64,000 nt of DNA from Halarcobacter bivalviorum (lineage in GTDB: Bacteria; Campylobacterota; Campylobacteria; Campylobacterales; Arcobacteraceae): the NCBI RefSeq assembly GCF_003346815.1, contig NZ_CP031217.1, forward strand, positions 186,001 through 250,000, in the 5' to 3' direction. Position 1 is the stretch's first letter; each line of letters opens with the position of its first letter. Of the stretch, positions 36,433 through 44,485 are shown one piece after another. A model generated the notes under the pieces. That model saw only the letters and a program-made list of their open reading frames with translations. It searched no databases and was not told the DNA's origin. The position numbers and the translations under genes are program-made.

Positions 36433-36700
36433 TTTACTCATACCTTTTGGAATTCTATTAATCTTAGTAATTTATTTAATCTACACAAGAAATAAATTTG
36501 AAAAAAATATTGTAGATATGTATGAAGAAAAGTTTGAGCAGTGGAAAGAAAATTCACAAGTAAATGAAAATAATAAAAAAGTTTGTAAAGAGCTTGTGGG
36601 AATTATTTATAAAGAAGAGTATAATATAACAGTAGAACTTATTGACGAAAGTGTAAGAAGAAACTTACAACAAGGGAAATATAAAATAAAGGATAAGTAA
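36422..36700 (+). CDS. Small single-pass membrane protein
   Basis: The 92-residue protein has one N-terminal membrane helix (about 5-22) and a charged cytoplasmic tail rich in Lys, Glu and Asn. No family is recognised. It overlaps dxr by 11 bases and its stop overlaps the next start by 1 base, so it is part of the dxr transcript. Confidence 0.65.
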   Translation: MTLDLLIPFGILLILVIYLIYTRNKFEKNIVDMYEEKFEQWKENSQVNENNKKVCKELVGIIYKEEYNITVELIDESVRRNLQQGKYKIKDK

Positions 36701-37134
36701 TGAAAGCCTTATTCTTCTTAATGTTTATTTGCTTTTTTTCATTTGCTTTTGCAAATGATTTGAAAAGAAATGGCTCATTAAAAGTTGTAGTAGATAATAA
36801 AAATAAATTAATGTGGATGGATGATTCAATCATCTTAAAACAGACTTTTACTCATAAAGAAGCAGAAGCTTATTGTGAGGAGCTAACTTATGCTGGTTTC
36901 TCAAATTGGAGAGTACCAGATATTGATGAATTAAAATTGATAGTTGATAAAAAAAACCAAAAAACCTATATAAATAGAAGTTTTAGATTTAATATAGCAG
37001 ATGGTTTCTGGGCTAGTAAAGCTCATTGGAGAACTTTTTGGTTTTATGCTGACTATATGTATTTTATAAGTGGAACACCATATTTTGATAGTAGGCACAA
37101 GAAAAAATATGTTCGATGTGTTAGAGATATATAA
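36700..37134 (+). CDS. Exported DUF1566 (Lcl C-terminal domain) protein
   Basis: The 144-residue protein has a signal peptide (MKALFFLMFICFFSFAFA) and a DUF1566-like domain: LMWMDDS, AEAYCEELTYAGFSNWRVPDIDEL, DGFWASKAH and a final YVRCVRD. This fold is common in surface-exposed bacterial proteins of unknown function. It is cotranscribed with the genes around it by position only. Confidence 0.8.
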   Translation: MKALFFLMFICFFSFAFANDLKRNGSLKVVVDNKNKLMWMDDSIILKQTFTHKEAEAYCEELTYAGFSNWRVPDIDELKLIVDKKNQKTYINRSFRFNIADGFWASKAHWRTFWFYADYMYFISGTPYFDSRHKKKYVRCVRDI

Positions 37135-37146
37135 AGAAAGGAAAAA

Positions 37147-37701
37147 ATGGAAAAAAGAGTTTTAGTGTTACATGGATTAGGGGGGAGTGACTTCCCTCAT
37201 TGGCAAGCACATTTAGCAAGGGATTTAATAGAGCAAAATACTCCTGTATCATTTCCCTCTTTACCAAATAGAGATAATCCAAATTTAAATGAGTGGAAAG
37301 CTTATGTAAAAAAAGAGATTGAACACTTTAAACCAACAATTGTAGTTTGTCACTCTTTAGCAAACCTTTTATGGTTTCATCTTTGTGATGAATTAGATAT
37401 TAACTTAAAAAAATTAATGTTAGTTGCTCCTGTTAGAGACAAAGAGCTAGAACAGGCAAAAACATTTTTCCCTTATCCAATACCAACGGATTTAAAAGCG
37501 GAAGAGATAATTATGGCAGCTTCAACAAATGATCCATATATGAATGTGGAAGAGGCTATTAGATTACAAAGTAAATTACAAATTGGAATGAAGCTATTAG
37601 AAGAAGCTGGACATATAAATGCTGAATCAGGGTTTGGTAAATTAGATTGTGCTCTTGATTGGATAAATAGAGAAGAAGAGTGTGAGGAGTCGAAATCTTG
37701 A
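37147..37701 (+). CDS. RBBP9/YdeN-type serine hydrolase
   Basis: The 184-residue alpha/beta hydrolase has the oxyanion region [13 protein letters not shown], nucleophile Ser in [11 protein letters not shown], an Asp in STNDPYM and His in [13 protein letters not shown]. The substrate is unknown. It lies directly before tsaD and overlaps it by 4 bases. Confidence 0.85.
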   Translation: MEKRVLVLHGLGGSDFPHWQAHLARDLIEQNTPVSFPSLPNRDNPNLNEWKAYVKKEIEHFKPTIVVCHSLANLLWFHLCDELDINLKKLMLVAPVRDKELEQAKTFFPYPIPTDLKAEEIIMAASTNDPYMNVEEAIRLQSKLQIGMKLLEEAGHINAESGFGKLDCALDWINREEECEESKS

Positions 37702-38693
37702 TTTTATCGATAGAATCATCATGTGATGATAGTTCAATTGCAATAACAGAGATTGAAACAAAGAAATTAATATATCATAAAAAAATATCTCAAGAACTTC
37801 AACACTCAGTTTATGGGGGAGTAGTTCCTGAATTAGCTGCAAGACTTCATGTGGAAGCACTTCCTAAAATACTTGAGGAGTGTAAAGAGTATTTTCCTAA
37901 ACTAAAAGCTATTGCCGTTACAAATGCTCCTGGCCTTTCTGTTACTCTTATGGAAGGTGTAACAATGGCAAAAGCTTTAAGTGTAAGTTTAAATCTTCCT
38001 CTTATTGCAGTAAACCATTTAAAAGGTCATATCTACTCTCTTTTTATTGAAAAAGAAGAGGTTTTACCTATGACTATTCTTTTGGTTTCAGGTGGACATA
38101 CTCAAATTATAGAGGCAAACTCTTTAAATGATATGAAACTAATTGCAAGTACCTTAGATGATAGTTTTGGAGAGAGTTTTGATAAGGTAGCTAAGATGAT
38201 GAATTTAGGTTACCCTGGTGGTCCAATAGTTCAAGAAAAAGCACTTAAAGGAGATGAAAATAGATTTGATTTTCCAGTTCCTTTAAGACAAAGTCCAAAT
38301 ATAGAATTCTCTTATTCAGGCTTAAAAAATGCAGTAAGAATGAGACTTGAAAAGTTAGAAGAAGAAGGGCTTTGTGAAGAAGATGTATGTGATATTTGTG
38401 CCTCTTTTGAAAAAACAGCAGTAGCTCATATTATGCAGAAACTAAAAAAACTATTTAAACAAAAACTACCTAAAAATTTTGCAATAGTTGGTGGTGCAAG
38501 TGCAAATATAAGACTTCGTACAGCAATTGAAGAGTTATGTAAAGCTAATAGAATAAATCTTTATCTTAGTGAACTGAAATATTGTTCTGATAATGCAGCA
38601 ATGATTGGAAGAGTAGCAGTAGAACAATATAAAAATAAAGAGTTTGTATCAATAGATGAGATTGATGTTCAAACACGATTAAAAGGCTTTTAA
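37698..38693 (+). CDS. tsaD: tRNA N6-threonylcarbamoyladenosine transferase subunit TsaD
   Basis: TsaD transfers the threonylcarbamoyl group to A37 of ANN-decoding tRNAs. The 331-residue protein starts at a TTG ([13 protein letters not shown]). It has the metal-binding [18 protein letters not shown] and [10 protein letters not shown]. The length and start agree with the family. A 1-base gap separates it from the SUI1-like gene. Confidence 0.94.
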   Translation: MILSIESSCDDSSIAITEIETKKLIYHKKISQELQHSVYGGVVPELAARLHVEALPKILEECKEYFPKLKAIAVTNAPGLSVTLMEGVTMAKALSVSLNLPLIAVNHLKGHIYSLFIEKEEVLPMTILLVSGGHTQIIEANSLNDMKLIASTLDDSFGESFDKVAKMMNLGYPGGPIVQEKALKGDENRFDFPVPLRQSPNIEFSYSGLKNAVRMRLEKLEEEGLCEEDVCDICASFEKTAVAHIMQKLKKLFKQKLPKNFAIVGGASANIRLRTAIEELCKANRINLYLSELKYCSDNAAMIGRVAVEQYKNKEFVSIDEIDVQTRLKGF

Positions 38694-38694
38694 A

Positions 38695-39039
38695 ATGGGA
38701 TTAGCAGATTTATTAGCACAAAATCTTGGTTCAAAATTAGAAGGCAATGAGTTTGATACAAGTAAAAATGATAAAAAGGCAAAAGAAAAAGCTTTAGAAA
38801 TTCTTCCTAAAAATCAACATCATTTAGTATTTACCTTTGAAAAAAGAAAAGGAAAACCAGTAACTTTAGTGGGAAGATTTTATCTTGAAGAGAGTGATAA
38901 AAAAGAAGTTTTAAAACTTTTAAAGAAGAAGCTTGCTTGTGGTGGAAGTATTAAAGAAGAGTGGATTGAACTACAAGGCGATGTAAAAGAGAAAGTAAAA
39001 CTAACTTTAGAGAAAGAGGGTTGGAAGTTTAAAAAATAG
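38695..39039 (+). CDS. SUI1/YciH-type translation factor
   Basis: The 114-residue protein has a C-terminal eIF1/SUI1 fold: HLVFTFEKRKGKPVTLVGRF, KKLACGGSIKEEWIELQGD and a final EKEGWKFKK. YciH-like proteins affect start-codon fidelity in bacteria and are not essential. The N-terminal 35 residues are variable. It follows tsaD by 1 base. Confidence 0.82.
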   Translation: MGLADLLAQNLGSKLEGNEFDTSKNDKKAKEKALEILPKNQHHLVFTFEKRKGKPVTLVGRFYLEESDKKEVLKLLKKKLACGGSIKEEWIELQGDVKEKVKLTLEKEGWKFKK

Positions 39040-39051
39040 AGGTATATCATT

Positions 39052-40437
39052 ATGCAACATATTTATTATGAAGTAGGCTCTTTAGATAAAAAGTGTTATG
39101 AAAAATTTGCTTTAACAGAAGATATTCTAATGGAGCATGCAGCTTCATCAATAGCTCGTTTTATAGAAGAAAACTTTGAAAAGAAAAGTTCTGTTTTAAT
39201 TGTGTGTGGACCTGGAAACAATGGAGCTGATGGACTTGCCCTTGGAAGATTACTTTATAAAGAATATGAAGTTAAACTCTACCTTCCCTTTGGTGCTAAA
39301 TCTCAAATGGCAAAATTACAGAAAAATAGAGTAGAACTTTTAGGCTTAACTTTACATGAAGAGATAAGTGAGTCTGATATTGTTGTAGATGCTCTATTTG
39401 GAAGTGGTTTAAATAAAGACTTAGATGAAACTTCACTAAACATTATCAATACTTTAAATCAATTAAATACTTATAAAATAGCTTGTGATATTCCAAGCGG
39501 TATAAATATAAAAGGTCAAGTAAATCAAGAGGCTTTTTATGCAGATACAACTATCACTATGGGAGCATTAAAAGTAGCTCTTTTTAATGATGAAGCAAAA
39601 GATTATGTAGGTAAGATTGAAGTTGCTAATCTTGGTATTCAAAGGTCTATTTATGAAGAGAAGACAAATATTTTTCTTCTTGAAAAAGAGGATATGAATC
39701 TTCCTTTACGAAATAAAAAGAATTCACATAAAGGTAGTTTTGGACATCTAAATGTAATTGCAGGTTGTAAAAAAGGTGCAGGAATAATAGCTGCCAAAGC
39801 TGCTTTTGGTTTTGGTGCTGGTTTAGTAAGTGTAGTTTGCCATGAAGATATTGATTTACCATATCATATTATGCAGACACATTTCTTAAGTGATAACTGT
39901 ACTGCAATTGCAATTGGAATGGGACTTGGTAAGTATGAAACTGAGGAAATTAAAACAATTTTAGCAAAAGAGATACCTACTATTATAGATGCTGACCTTT
40001 TTTATGAAGAGATTATTTTAGAAAAATTAAAGAGTGATGTTGTTTTAACTCCTCATCCAAAAGAGTTTTGTGCTCTTTTAAAACTATGTGAAATAGCAGA
40101 TATTAGTGTAATACAATTACAAAAAGATAGATTTGAGTATGTTTCTAAATTTTGTAATAAATATCCAAAGGTAACTCTTCTTTTAAAAGGTGCAAATGTA
40201 CTTATTGGAAAAGATAAAGAGATATATGTTAATAGTTTTGGTACATCAACTTTAAGTAAAGGTGGAAGTGGAGATGTTTTAAGTGGACTTATAGCCTCTT
40301 TACTTGCTCAAAGCTATAACTCATTAGATGCAGCAATTACTGCAAATCTAGCACATACTTTAGCTGCAAAGAATTATAAAAAGAATAACTACTCTTTAAT
40401 TCCATCAGATTTAGTAGAAGAGGTAAAAAAATTATGA
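39052..40437 (+). CDS. nnr: Bifunctional NAD(P)H-hydrate epimerase / dehydratase
   Basis: It repairs hydrated NAD(P)H. The 461-residue protein has the N-terminal epimerase domain (CGPGNNGADGLALGRLL, GSGLNKDLDE, DIPSGI) and the C-terminal ribokinase-like dehydratase (NSHKGSFGHLNVIAGC, GMGLGKYET, LTPHPKEF, KGGSGDVLSG). The order and length match the fused form. It overlaps cutA by 4 bases. Confidence 0.92.
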   Translation: MQHIYYEVGSLDKKCYEKFALTEDILMEHAASSIARFIEENFEKKSSVLIVCGPGNNGADGLALGRLLYKEYEVKLYLPFGAKSQMAKLQKNRVELLGLTLHEEISESDIVVDALFGSGLNKDLDETSLNIINTLNQLNTYKIACDIPSGINIKGQVNQEAFYADTTITMGALKVALFNDEAKDYVGKIEVANLGIQRSIYEEKTNIFLLEKEDMNLPLRNKKNSHKGSFGHLNVIAGCKKGAGIIAAKAAFGFGAGLVSVVCHEDIDLPYHIMQTHFLSDNCTAIAIGMGLGKYETEEIKTILAKEIPTIIDADLFYEEIILEKLKSDVVLTPHPKEFCALLKLCEIADISVIQLQKDRFEYVSKFCNKYPKVTLLLKGANVLIGKDKEIYVNSFGTSTLSKGGSGDVLSGLIASLLAQSYNSLDAAITANLAHTLAAKNYKKNNYSLIPSDLVEEVKKL

Positions 40438-40742
40438 AAGCAATCCTTGTACAAACAACTTGTTCTTCAAAAGAAGAGGCAAAAATAATCGCTAAAATCT
40501 TAATAGAAGAGAAGTTAGCAGCCTGTGTTCAAATGAGTGAAATAAACTCATTTTATATCTGGGAAAAAGAGTTTTGTAATGATGAAGAAATCCTTTTAAG
40601 TATCAAAACTAAAAAAGAAAACTTCAAAAAAATCAAAAGCAAAATTAAAGAATTACATAGCTATGATGTGCCCGAAATTATAAGCTTAGATATTAATGAT
40701 ACTAGTAAAGATTATAGAAAGTTTATAGATAAAAATTGTTAA
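40434..40742 (+). CDS. cutA: Divalent-cation tolerance protein CutA
   Basis: The 102-residue trimeric protein has the family features [26 protein letters not shown] and [12 protein letters not shown]. CutA is widespread and linked to copper or other divalent-metal tolerance, though its exact role is unsettled. It lies 22 bases before thiG. Confidence 0.93.
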   Translation: MKAILVQTTCSSKEEAKIIAKILIEEKLAACVQMSEINSFYIWEKEFCNDEEILLSIKTKKENFKKIKSKIKELHSYDVPEIISLDINDTSKDYRKFIDKNC

Positions 40743-40764
40743 AACTTATGGAGGAAAAATAGAA

Positions 40765-41547
40765 ATGAATGACCATATTTTAAAAATTGGTAATTATGAA
40801 TTTAACAGTAGATTAATTGTTGGTTCTGGTAAATATAAAGATTTCCAAACAACAAAAGATGCAACTCTTGCAAGTGGAAGTGAACTTATCACTGTTGCAA
40901 TTAGAAGAGTAAATATTACAAATCCAAATGAAGAGAATTTATTAGACTATTTTAAAGATACAAATGTAAAATTACTTCCTAACTCAGCTGGATGTTTTAC
41001 AGCTGAAGAGGCTATCACAACTTTTAGACTTATGAGAGAAGCAACTGGAATTGATATTATTAAATTAGAAGTTATAGGTGATGCACAAAAAACTTTATAT
41101 CCAGATGTGATTGATACAATCAAAGCTTGTGAAGTACTAAAAAAAGATGGTTTTACAGTTATGGCATATACAAGTGATGATCCAATTGTTGCTAAGAGAT
41201 TAGAAAATGCAGGTGCAGATGCAATTATGCCTTTAGCTGCTCCAATTGGTTCTGGTCTTGGAATTCAAAATCCATATAATATTGCATTTATTAGAGATGC
41301 AGTAAAAGTTCCTGTTTTAGTTGATGCTGGACTTGGTTGTGCAAGTGATGCAGCATATGCAATGGAATTAGGTGCAGATGGTATTTTAGCTAATACAGCA
41401 ATAGCACAAGCACAAGATCCAATGGCAATGGCAGAAGCATTTAAGTATGCAACAATTGCAGGAAGAATTTCATATAAAGCAGGAAGAATACCTAAGAAGC
41501 CCTATGCAACGGCATCTTCACCGGTAGATGGGTTAATCCAATTTTAG
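40765..41547 (+). CDS. thiG: Thiazole synthase
   Basis: ThiG forms the thiamine thiazole ring from deoxyxylulose phosphate, a glycine-derived imine and the ThiS thiocarboxylate. The 260-residue TIM-barrel protein has the Schiff-base Lys region [34 protein letters not shown] and [12 protein letters not shown]. ThiS is encoded separately at 60982-61182. The start follows GGAGG by 11 bases. Confidence 0.96.
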   Translation: MNDHILKIGNYEFNSRLIVGSGKYKDFQTTKDATLASGSELITVAIRRVNITNPNEENLLDYFKDTNVKLLPNSAGCFTAEEAITTFRLMREATGIDIIKLEVIGDAQKTLYPDVIDTIKACEVLKKDGFTVMAYTSDDPIVAKRLENAGADAIMPLAAPIGSGLGIQNPYNIAFIRDAVKVPVLVDAGLGCASDAAYAMELGADGILANTAIAQAQDPMAMAEAFKYATIAGRISYKAGRIPKKPYATASSPVDGLIQF

Positions 41548-41556
41548 TGAAAAATA

Positions 41557-41584
41557 GAAAATTAGAAAATTTTTTCTAATTTTC
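41557..41584. repeat. 13-base inverted repeat after thiG
   Basis: GAAAATTAGAAAA (41557-41569) and TTTTCTAATTTTC (41572-41584) form a perfect stem with a 2-base spacer. It follows the thiG stop and precedes the tRNA promoter. It may terminate thiG, although no clear T run follows. Confidence 0.55.
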
Positions 41585-41595
41585 GCAAAAAGGTC

Positions 41596-41624
41596 TTGAC
41601 AAACTTTTATTTATATAGTATAAT
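41596..41624 (+). promoter_or_regulatory. Consensus sigma-70 promoter of the tRNA array
   Basis: TTGACA (41596-41601), a 17-base spacer, and TATAAT (41619-41624) match the E. coli consensus exactly, 34 bases before tRNA-Pro. A perfect -35 is unusual in Campylobacterota, where most promoters lack one, and fits a strong stable-RNA promoter. Confidence 0.88.
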
Positions 41625-41657
41625 TCCGTCCACTTTTTGAAAGATTAGTGAATGATT

Positions 41658-41735
41658 CGGGGCGTAGCGCAGTCTGGTTAGCGCACCTGGTTTGGGACCA
41701 GGGGGCCGGAGGTTCGAATCCTCTCGCCCCGACCA
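41658..41735 (+). tRNA. tRNA-Pro (TGG)
   Basis: This is a full cloverleaf including encoded CCA. The acceptor CGGGGCG pairs with CGCCCCG. The anticodon stem CCTGG/CCAGG encloses loop TTTGGGA with anticodon TGG at 41693-41695. The T arm has GGTTCGAATCC. It is the first tRNA behind the consensus promoter. Confidence 0.96.
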
Positions 41736-41746
41736 TTTTTTTAAGT

Positions 41747-41824
41747 GGTAGGTATAGCTCAGTTGGTTAGAGCATCGGGTTGTGGTTCCGAGGGCCGTGG
41801 GTTCGAATCCCATTACTTACCCCA
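41747..41824 (+). tRNA. tRNA-His (GTG)
   Basis: Anticodon GTG lies at 41782-41784 in loop TTGTGGT. The acceptor GTAGGTA pairs with TACTTAC with one G-T. The extra G(-1) at 41747 faces C73 at 41821, the hallmark of tRNA-His. CCA is encoded. Confidence 0.95.
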
Positions 41825-41866
41825 TTTTAGCATTCTTTCAGAATGTTTTTTGTATAATTTTTTGAT

Positions 41867-41943
<77 letters not shown>

Positions 41944-41953
41944 CTTTTAAATA

Positions 41954-41988
41954 AGATTAAAGTTGTTTGCAACTTAATCTTTTTTTTT
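41954..41988 (+). terminator. Intrinsic-terminator-like hairpin between tRNA-Arg and tRNA-Leu
   Basis: AGATTAAAGTTG (41954-41965) and CAACTTAATCT (41970-41980) form a stem with one bulged A, followed by a run of nine T residues. It is only 8 bases before tRNA-Leu, so either tRNA-Leu depends on read-through or the hairpin serves processing. Confidence 0.82.
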
Positions 41989-41996
41989 GTCTATAT

Positions 41997-42081
41997 GCGG
42001 ATGTGGTGAAATTGGTAGACACGCCAGACTTAGGATCTGGTGCCTCACGGTGTGGAGGTTCGAGTCCTCTCATCCGCACCA
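41997..42081 (+). tRNA. tRNA-Leu (TAG)
   Basis: This class II tRNA has a long variable arm. Anticodon stem CCAGA/TCTGG encloses loop CTTAGGA with anticodon TAG at 42031-42033. The acceptor GCGGATG pairs with CATCCGC, and CCA is encoded. Confidence 0.95.
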
Positions 42082-42208
42082 CTTTTTATAAATACTTTCC
42101 CTTTTATTTTATAAGATTTACTTCTTTTAGTTGTAGTTCATTTTAAAACTATTTGAATAAAAATATATCCAAATAAATATTGCTACAAGAAAGATTTTCT
42201 AGGCTTTA

Positions 42209-42769
42209 TTAGAATCTATATACAAAACCAGCTGATAAAAACTTAGAATCTGATTCATCAAGTTTAATAACTTCATATTCAGTTCTTATAGATATAGATT
42301 CAGTAATTGGAAAATTTATACCTAGTCCATATATTGGTTTATTCCCATCTCCTTTTATTTTTGAATTTTCATTAATATCATTTGTTCCTGTTATTTTTCC
42401 CTTCCAATGTTGTAGACCAGCTTTTAAAAATGGTTTAATATGTTTATGTATAGGATATGATACAACACCTGTTATACCATAAGATTTAATATCTGCTTCT
42501 AGATTTAATGAAGATGCACTATCTTTATATGTAACGGTTCCTAAATCACTATAATAAAGTTCTGTTGCTAAATATTTATTAAATTGATATCCACCAAATA
42601 TTTTATATCCTGTATCTTTTTCATCTAATGATTCTGTAGAGCTAGTAGTATTAATTCCTGTGTCTACTTTAGCTTGACCAGCACTTATACCTAAATACCA
42701 ATTATTATTTTCTGCTTGTGCTAAAGTTACTACTAACAATAGAGCACACCCTAATTTTATTTTATTCAT
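42209..42769 (-). CDS. Outer-membrane beta-barrel protein (opacity/OmpA-barrel type)
   Basis: The 186-residue protein has a signal peptide (MNKIKLGCALLLVVTLAQA) and an eight-strand barrel pattern: WYLGISAGQAKV, YKIFGGYQFNKYLATELYY, YGITGVVSYP, and a final FVYRF ending in Phe, the BAM signal. It is alone, with a 258-base AT-rich upstream gap. The function is unknown; it could be a porin-like or adhesive barrel. Confidence 0.82.
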   Translation of the reverse strand: MNKIKLGCALLLVVTLAQAENNNWYLGISAGQAKVDTGINTTSSTESLDEKDTGYKIFGGYQFNKYLATELYYSDLGTVTYKDSASSLNLEADIKSYGITGVVSYPIHKHIKPFLKAGLQHWKGKITGTNDINENSKIKGDGNKPIYGLGINFPITESISIRTEYEVIKLDESDSKFLSAGFVYRF

Positions 42770-43027
42770 TTTTTCTCCTAATTTTGCTTTAGAAGAAAAG
42801 TTTATTAAAAAGATGTTACAAAAGCTGTCACATTTAAATTAAAATTACAAAAAATTTTAAATTTTAAATTTTTAGTTAAATTAGTGGCTACTTTATTTAT
42901 AAATTAAGATGAGGTAGAGGTAAATATTCTTTTAATCATTCAAATCATTATAAATAGGTATTTGTTACTTACCATAAGTGTAATTTTATTAGTTCCTCTA
43001 TAATATTTTTAATTAGACTTATATATA

Positions 43028-43384
43028 TTAAAATGATAATATCCATTGCTGTTGCTGTTTACAATACTCTTTTCCTGAGAGTATTTTCCAACCTATGACT
43101 TTTTGTTTTGGATCATTTTTCTTTGCTAAATGTCCATAAATACATTTTTCTGATACTTTTCTTTTGTAATTATTTCTTATATATATATATTTATCATCAT
43201 TATAGTCTTTTTGAATATAGTATTGTGAGTAAAACTCAATACTAGAATGACTATTATATATATTTGTATTGTTTGTTATAGCATTTTGTTGTTGTTCAAA
43301 TATTTCATAACTCTTAACACCAATACCACATCCACTTAATAATAAAGAAATTATAAATATTAAAAGAATACTCTTAATTTTCAT
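43028..43384 (-). CDS. Small lipoprotein of the TPS 3' module (copy 3)
   Basis: The 118-residue lipoprotein has lipobox LLSGC (Cys19) and a C-terminal part almost identical to copies 1 and 2 (KKNDPKQK, GWKILSGKEYC, QQQQWILSF). The N-terminal half varies between copies. It overlaps the end of a decayed tpsA 3' fragment upstream (NEN stop overlapping its start), copying the layout of copy 1. Possible roles are immunity or accessory protein for the exoprotein; this is inference. Confidence 0.72.
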   Translation of the reverse strand: MKIKSILLIFIISLLLSGCGIGVKSYEIFEQQQNAITNNTNIYNSHSSIEFYSQYYIQKDYNDDKYIYIRNNYKRKVSEKCIYGHLAKKNDPKQKVIGWKILSGKEYCKQQQQWILSF

Positions 43385-43626
43385 TTTGTATCTCCTGTGC
43401 TAATTGTTCATTTTTCTTATAGTTTTCTATGATATTATCTATTTTTCCTTTTTTATAAATATTTATTGGATAACGGGGACAGTCGCCACCTTAAAAAGTG
43501 ATAAAAATCAATACACTTGAATCCATGAATTTTTACTCTTTATATATTTTTGTATAAATGGTGCTGCTGCAAATGGAATAGATATCAAAAAGAGTAATCC
43601 CTTTGCAGTATTTATTAAATGAAATA
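43385..43626 (-). pseudogene. Decayed tpsA 3'-end copy (between lipoprotein copies 2 and 3)
   Basis: Read on the minus strand after lipoprotein copy 2, the DNA encodes INTAKGLLFLISIPFAAAPF, close to the TpsA segment INTASGLLLIPSIPFAAAPF. It then stops early and is interrupted by unrelated DNA with a GC-rich 20-base patch at 43471-43490. Similarity resumes as KIDNIIENYKKNEQLAQE and ends at the lipoprotein start. It is a relic of a duplicated tpsA terminus. Confidence 0.8.
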
Positions 43627-43968
43627 TTAAAATGATAATATCCATTGCTGTTGCTGTTTACAATACTCTTTTCCTGATAAGATTTCCCATCTTATTGGTA
43701 TTTGTTTTGGGTCATCTTTTTTTGTTATAAAGCCATAATTACATTCCTTTGGTATATGTTTTATTTGACTAGAGTCTTTTATATATATATATTCATTTTC
43801 ATTATAATTTTGCTTTATATAAGCTAGTTTAGGGTTTAACATACTAATCTGATTTCTAATAACTGAATTCTGTTGTTCTTCAAATACCTCATAACTTTTA
43901 GCACCAATTCCACACCCACTTAATAACAATGAAATTACAAGTAAAAATATAATATTCTTAATTTTCAT
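43627..43968 (-). CDS. Small lipoprotein of the TPS 3' module (copy 2)
   Basis: The 113-residue lipoprotein has lipobox LLSGC (Cys19). The C-terminus (FITKKDDPKQIPIRWEILSG, then KEYCKQQQQWILSF) is nearly identical to copy 1; the middle is different. It is preceded by a decayed tpsA 3' fragment. It retains an intact ORF and RBS (AAAGGAAATG), so it is probably expressed. Confidence 0.72.
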   Translation of the reverse strand: MKIKNIIFLLVISLLLSGCGIGAKSYEVFEEQQNSVIRNQISMLNPKLAYIKQNYNENEYIYIKDSSQIKHIPKECNYGFITKKDDPKQIPIRWEILSGKEYCKQQQQWILSF

Positions 43969-44149
43969 TTTACATTTCCTTTATAGATTGTTTTTATTCA
44001 TATTCTTTAATTATATTATCTATTTTGTTCTTTTTGAAAACTACTTATTGCATTAATTTCATTTATATTATTTTGTATAAATGGTGCTGCTACAAATGGA
44101 ATAGATATGAAAAAGAGTAATCCCTTTGCAGTATTTATTAAATAAAATA
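43969..44149 (-). pseudogene. Decayed tpsA 3'-end copy (between lipoprotein copies 1 and 2)
   Basis: On the minus strand this encodes LINTAKGLLFFISIPFVAAP followed by FIQNNINEINAISSFQKEQ, matching the last 70 residues of TpsA with substitutions, then a stop. It starts right after lipoprotein copy 1 and ends at copy 2, so tpsA-end and lipoprotein were duplicated as one unit. Confidence 0.82.
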
Positions 44150-44485
44150 TTAAAATGATAATATCCATTTTTGTTGTTTTTTACAATACTCTTTTCCTGA
44201 TAAGATTTCCCATCTTATTGGTATTTGTTTTGGGTCATCTTTTTTTGTTATAAAGCCATAAATACATTTTTTAGGAACATTTCTTTTATTATTATTTCTT
44301 ATATATATATAGTGTGTATCACTATAACTTTCTCGAATATACCCCTTTGAATAATTATTAAAGCTAGTATTATTTTGAATAATAAAATTATTTGATTTTT
44401 TAAATGTATCATAATTTTTAGATCCTGTATAACACCCTGAAAATATAAATAATATTAAGATAAAAAATAAATTATTTATTTTCAT
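44150..44485 (-). CDS. Small lipoprotein of the TPS 3' module (copy 1, coupled to tpsA)
   Basis: The 111-residue lipoprotein has lipobox IFSGC (Cys18). Its ATG lies inside the last codons of tpsA (overlap 14 bases), so translation is coupled to the exoprotein. The C-terminal FITKKDDPKQIPIRWEILSG matches copies 2 and 3. The position right after a CdiA-like gene is that of CdiI immunity genes, but CdiI proteins are usually not lipoproteins, so the role is open. Confidence 0.75.
   Translation of the reverse strand: MKINNLFFILILFIFSGCYTGSKNYDTFKKSNNFIIQNNTSFNNYSKGYIRESYSDTHYIYIRNNNKRNVPKKCIYGFITKKDDPKQIPIRWEILSGKEYCKKQQKWILSF

Noticed and set aside
41607-41813. A 68-residue minus-strand ORF with MGFEPTALGTTTRC and REDSNLRPPGPKP
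   Set aside because: It is the well-known spurious translation of the antisense of tRNA genes; tRNA-Pro and tRNA-His lie here on the plus strand.
42770-43027. Possible small gene or riboswitch upstream of the barrel protein
   Set aside because: The 258-base gap has only short frames and no supported RNA fold; it is noted as noncoding.
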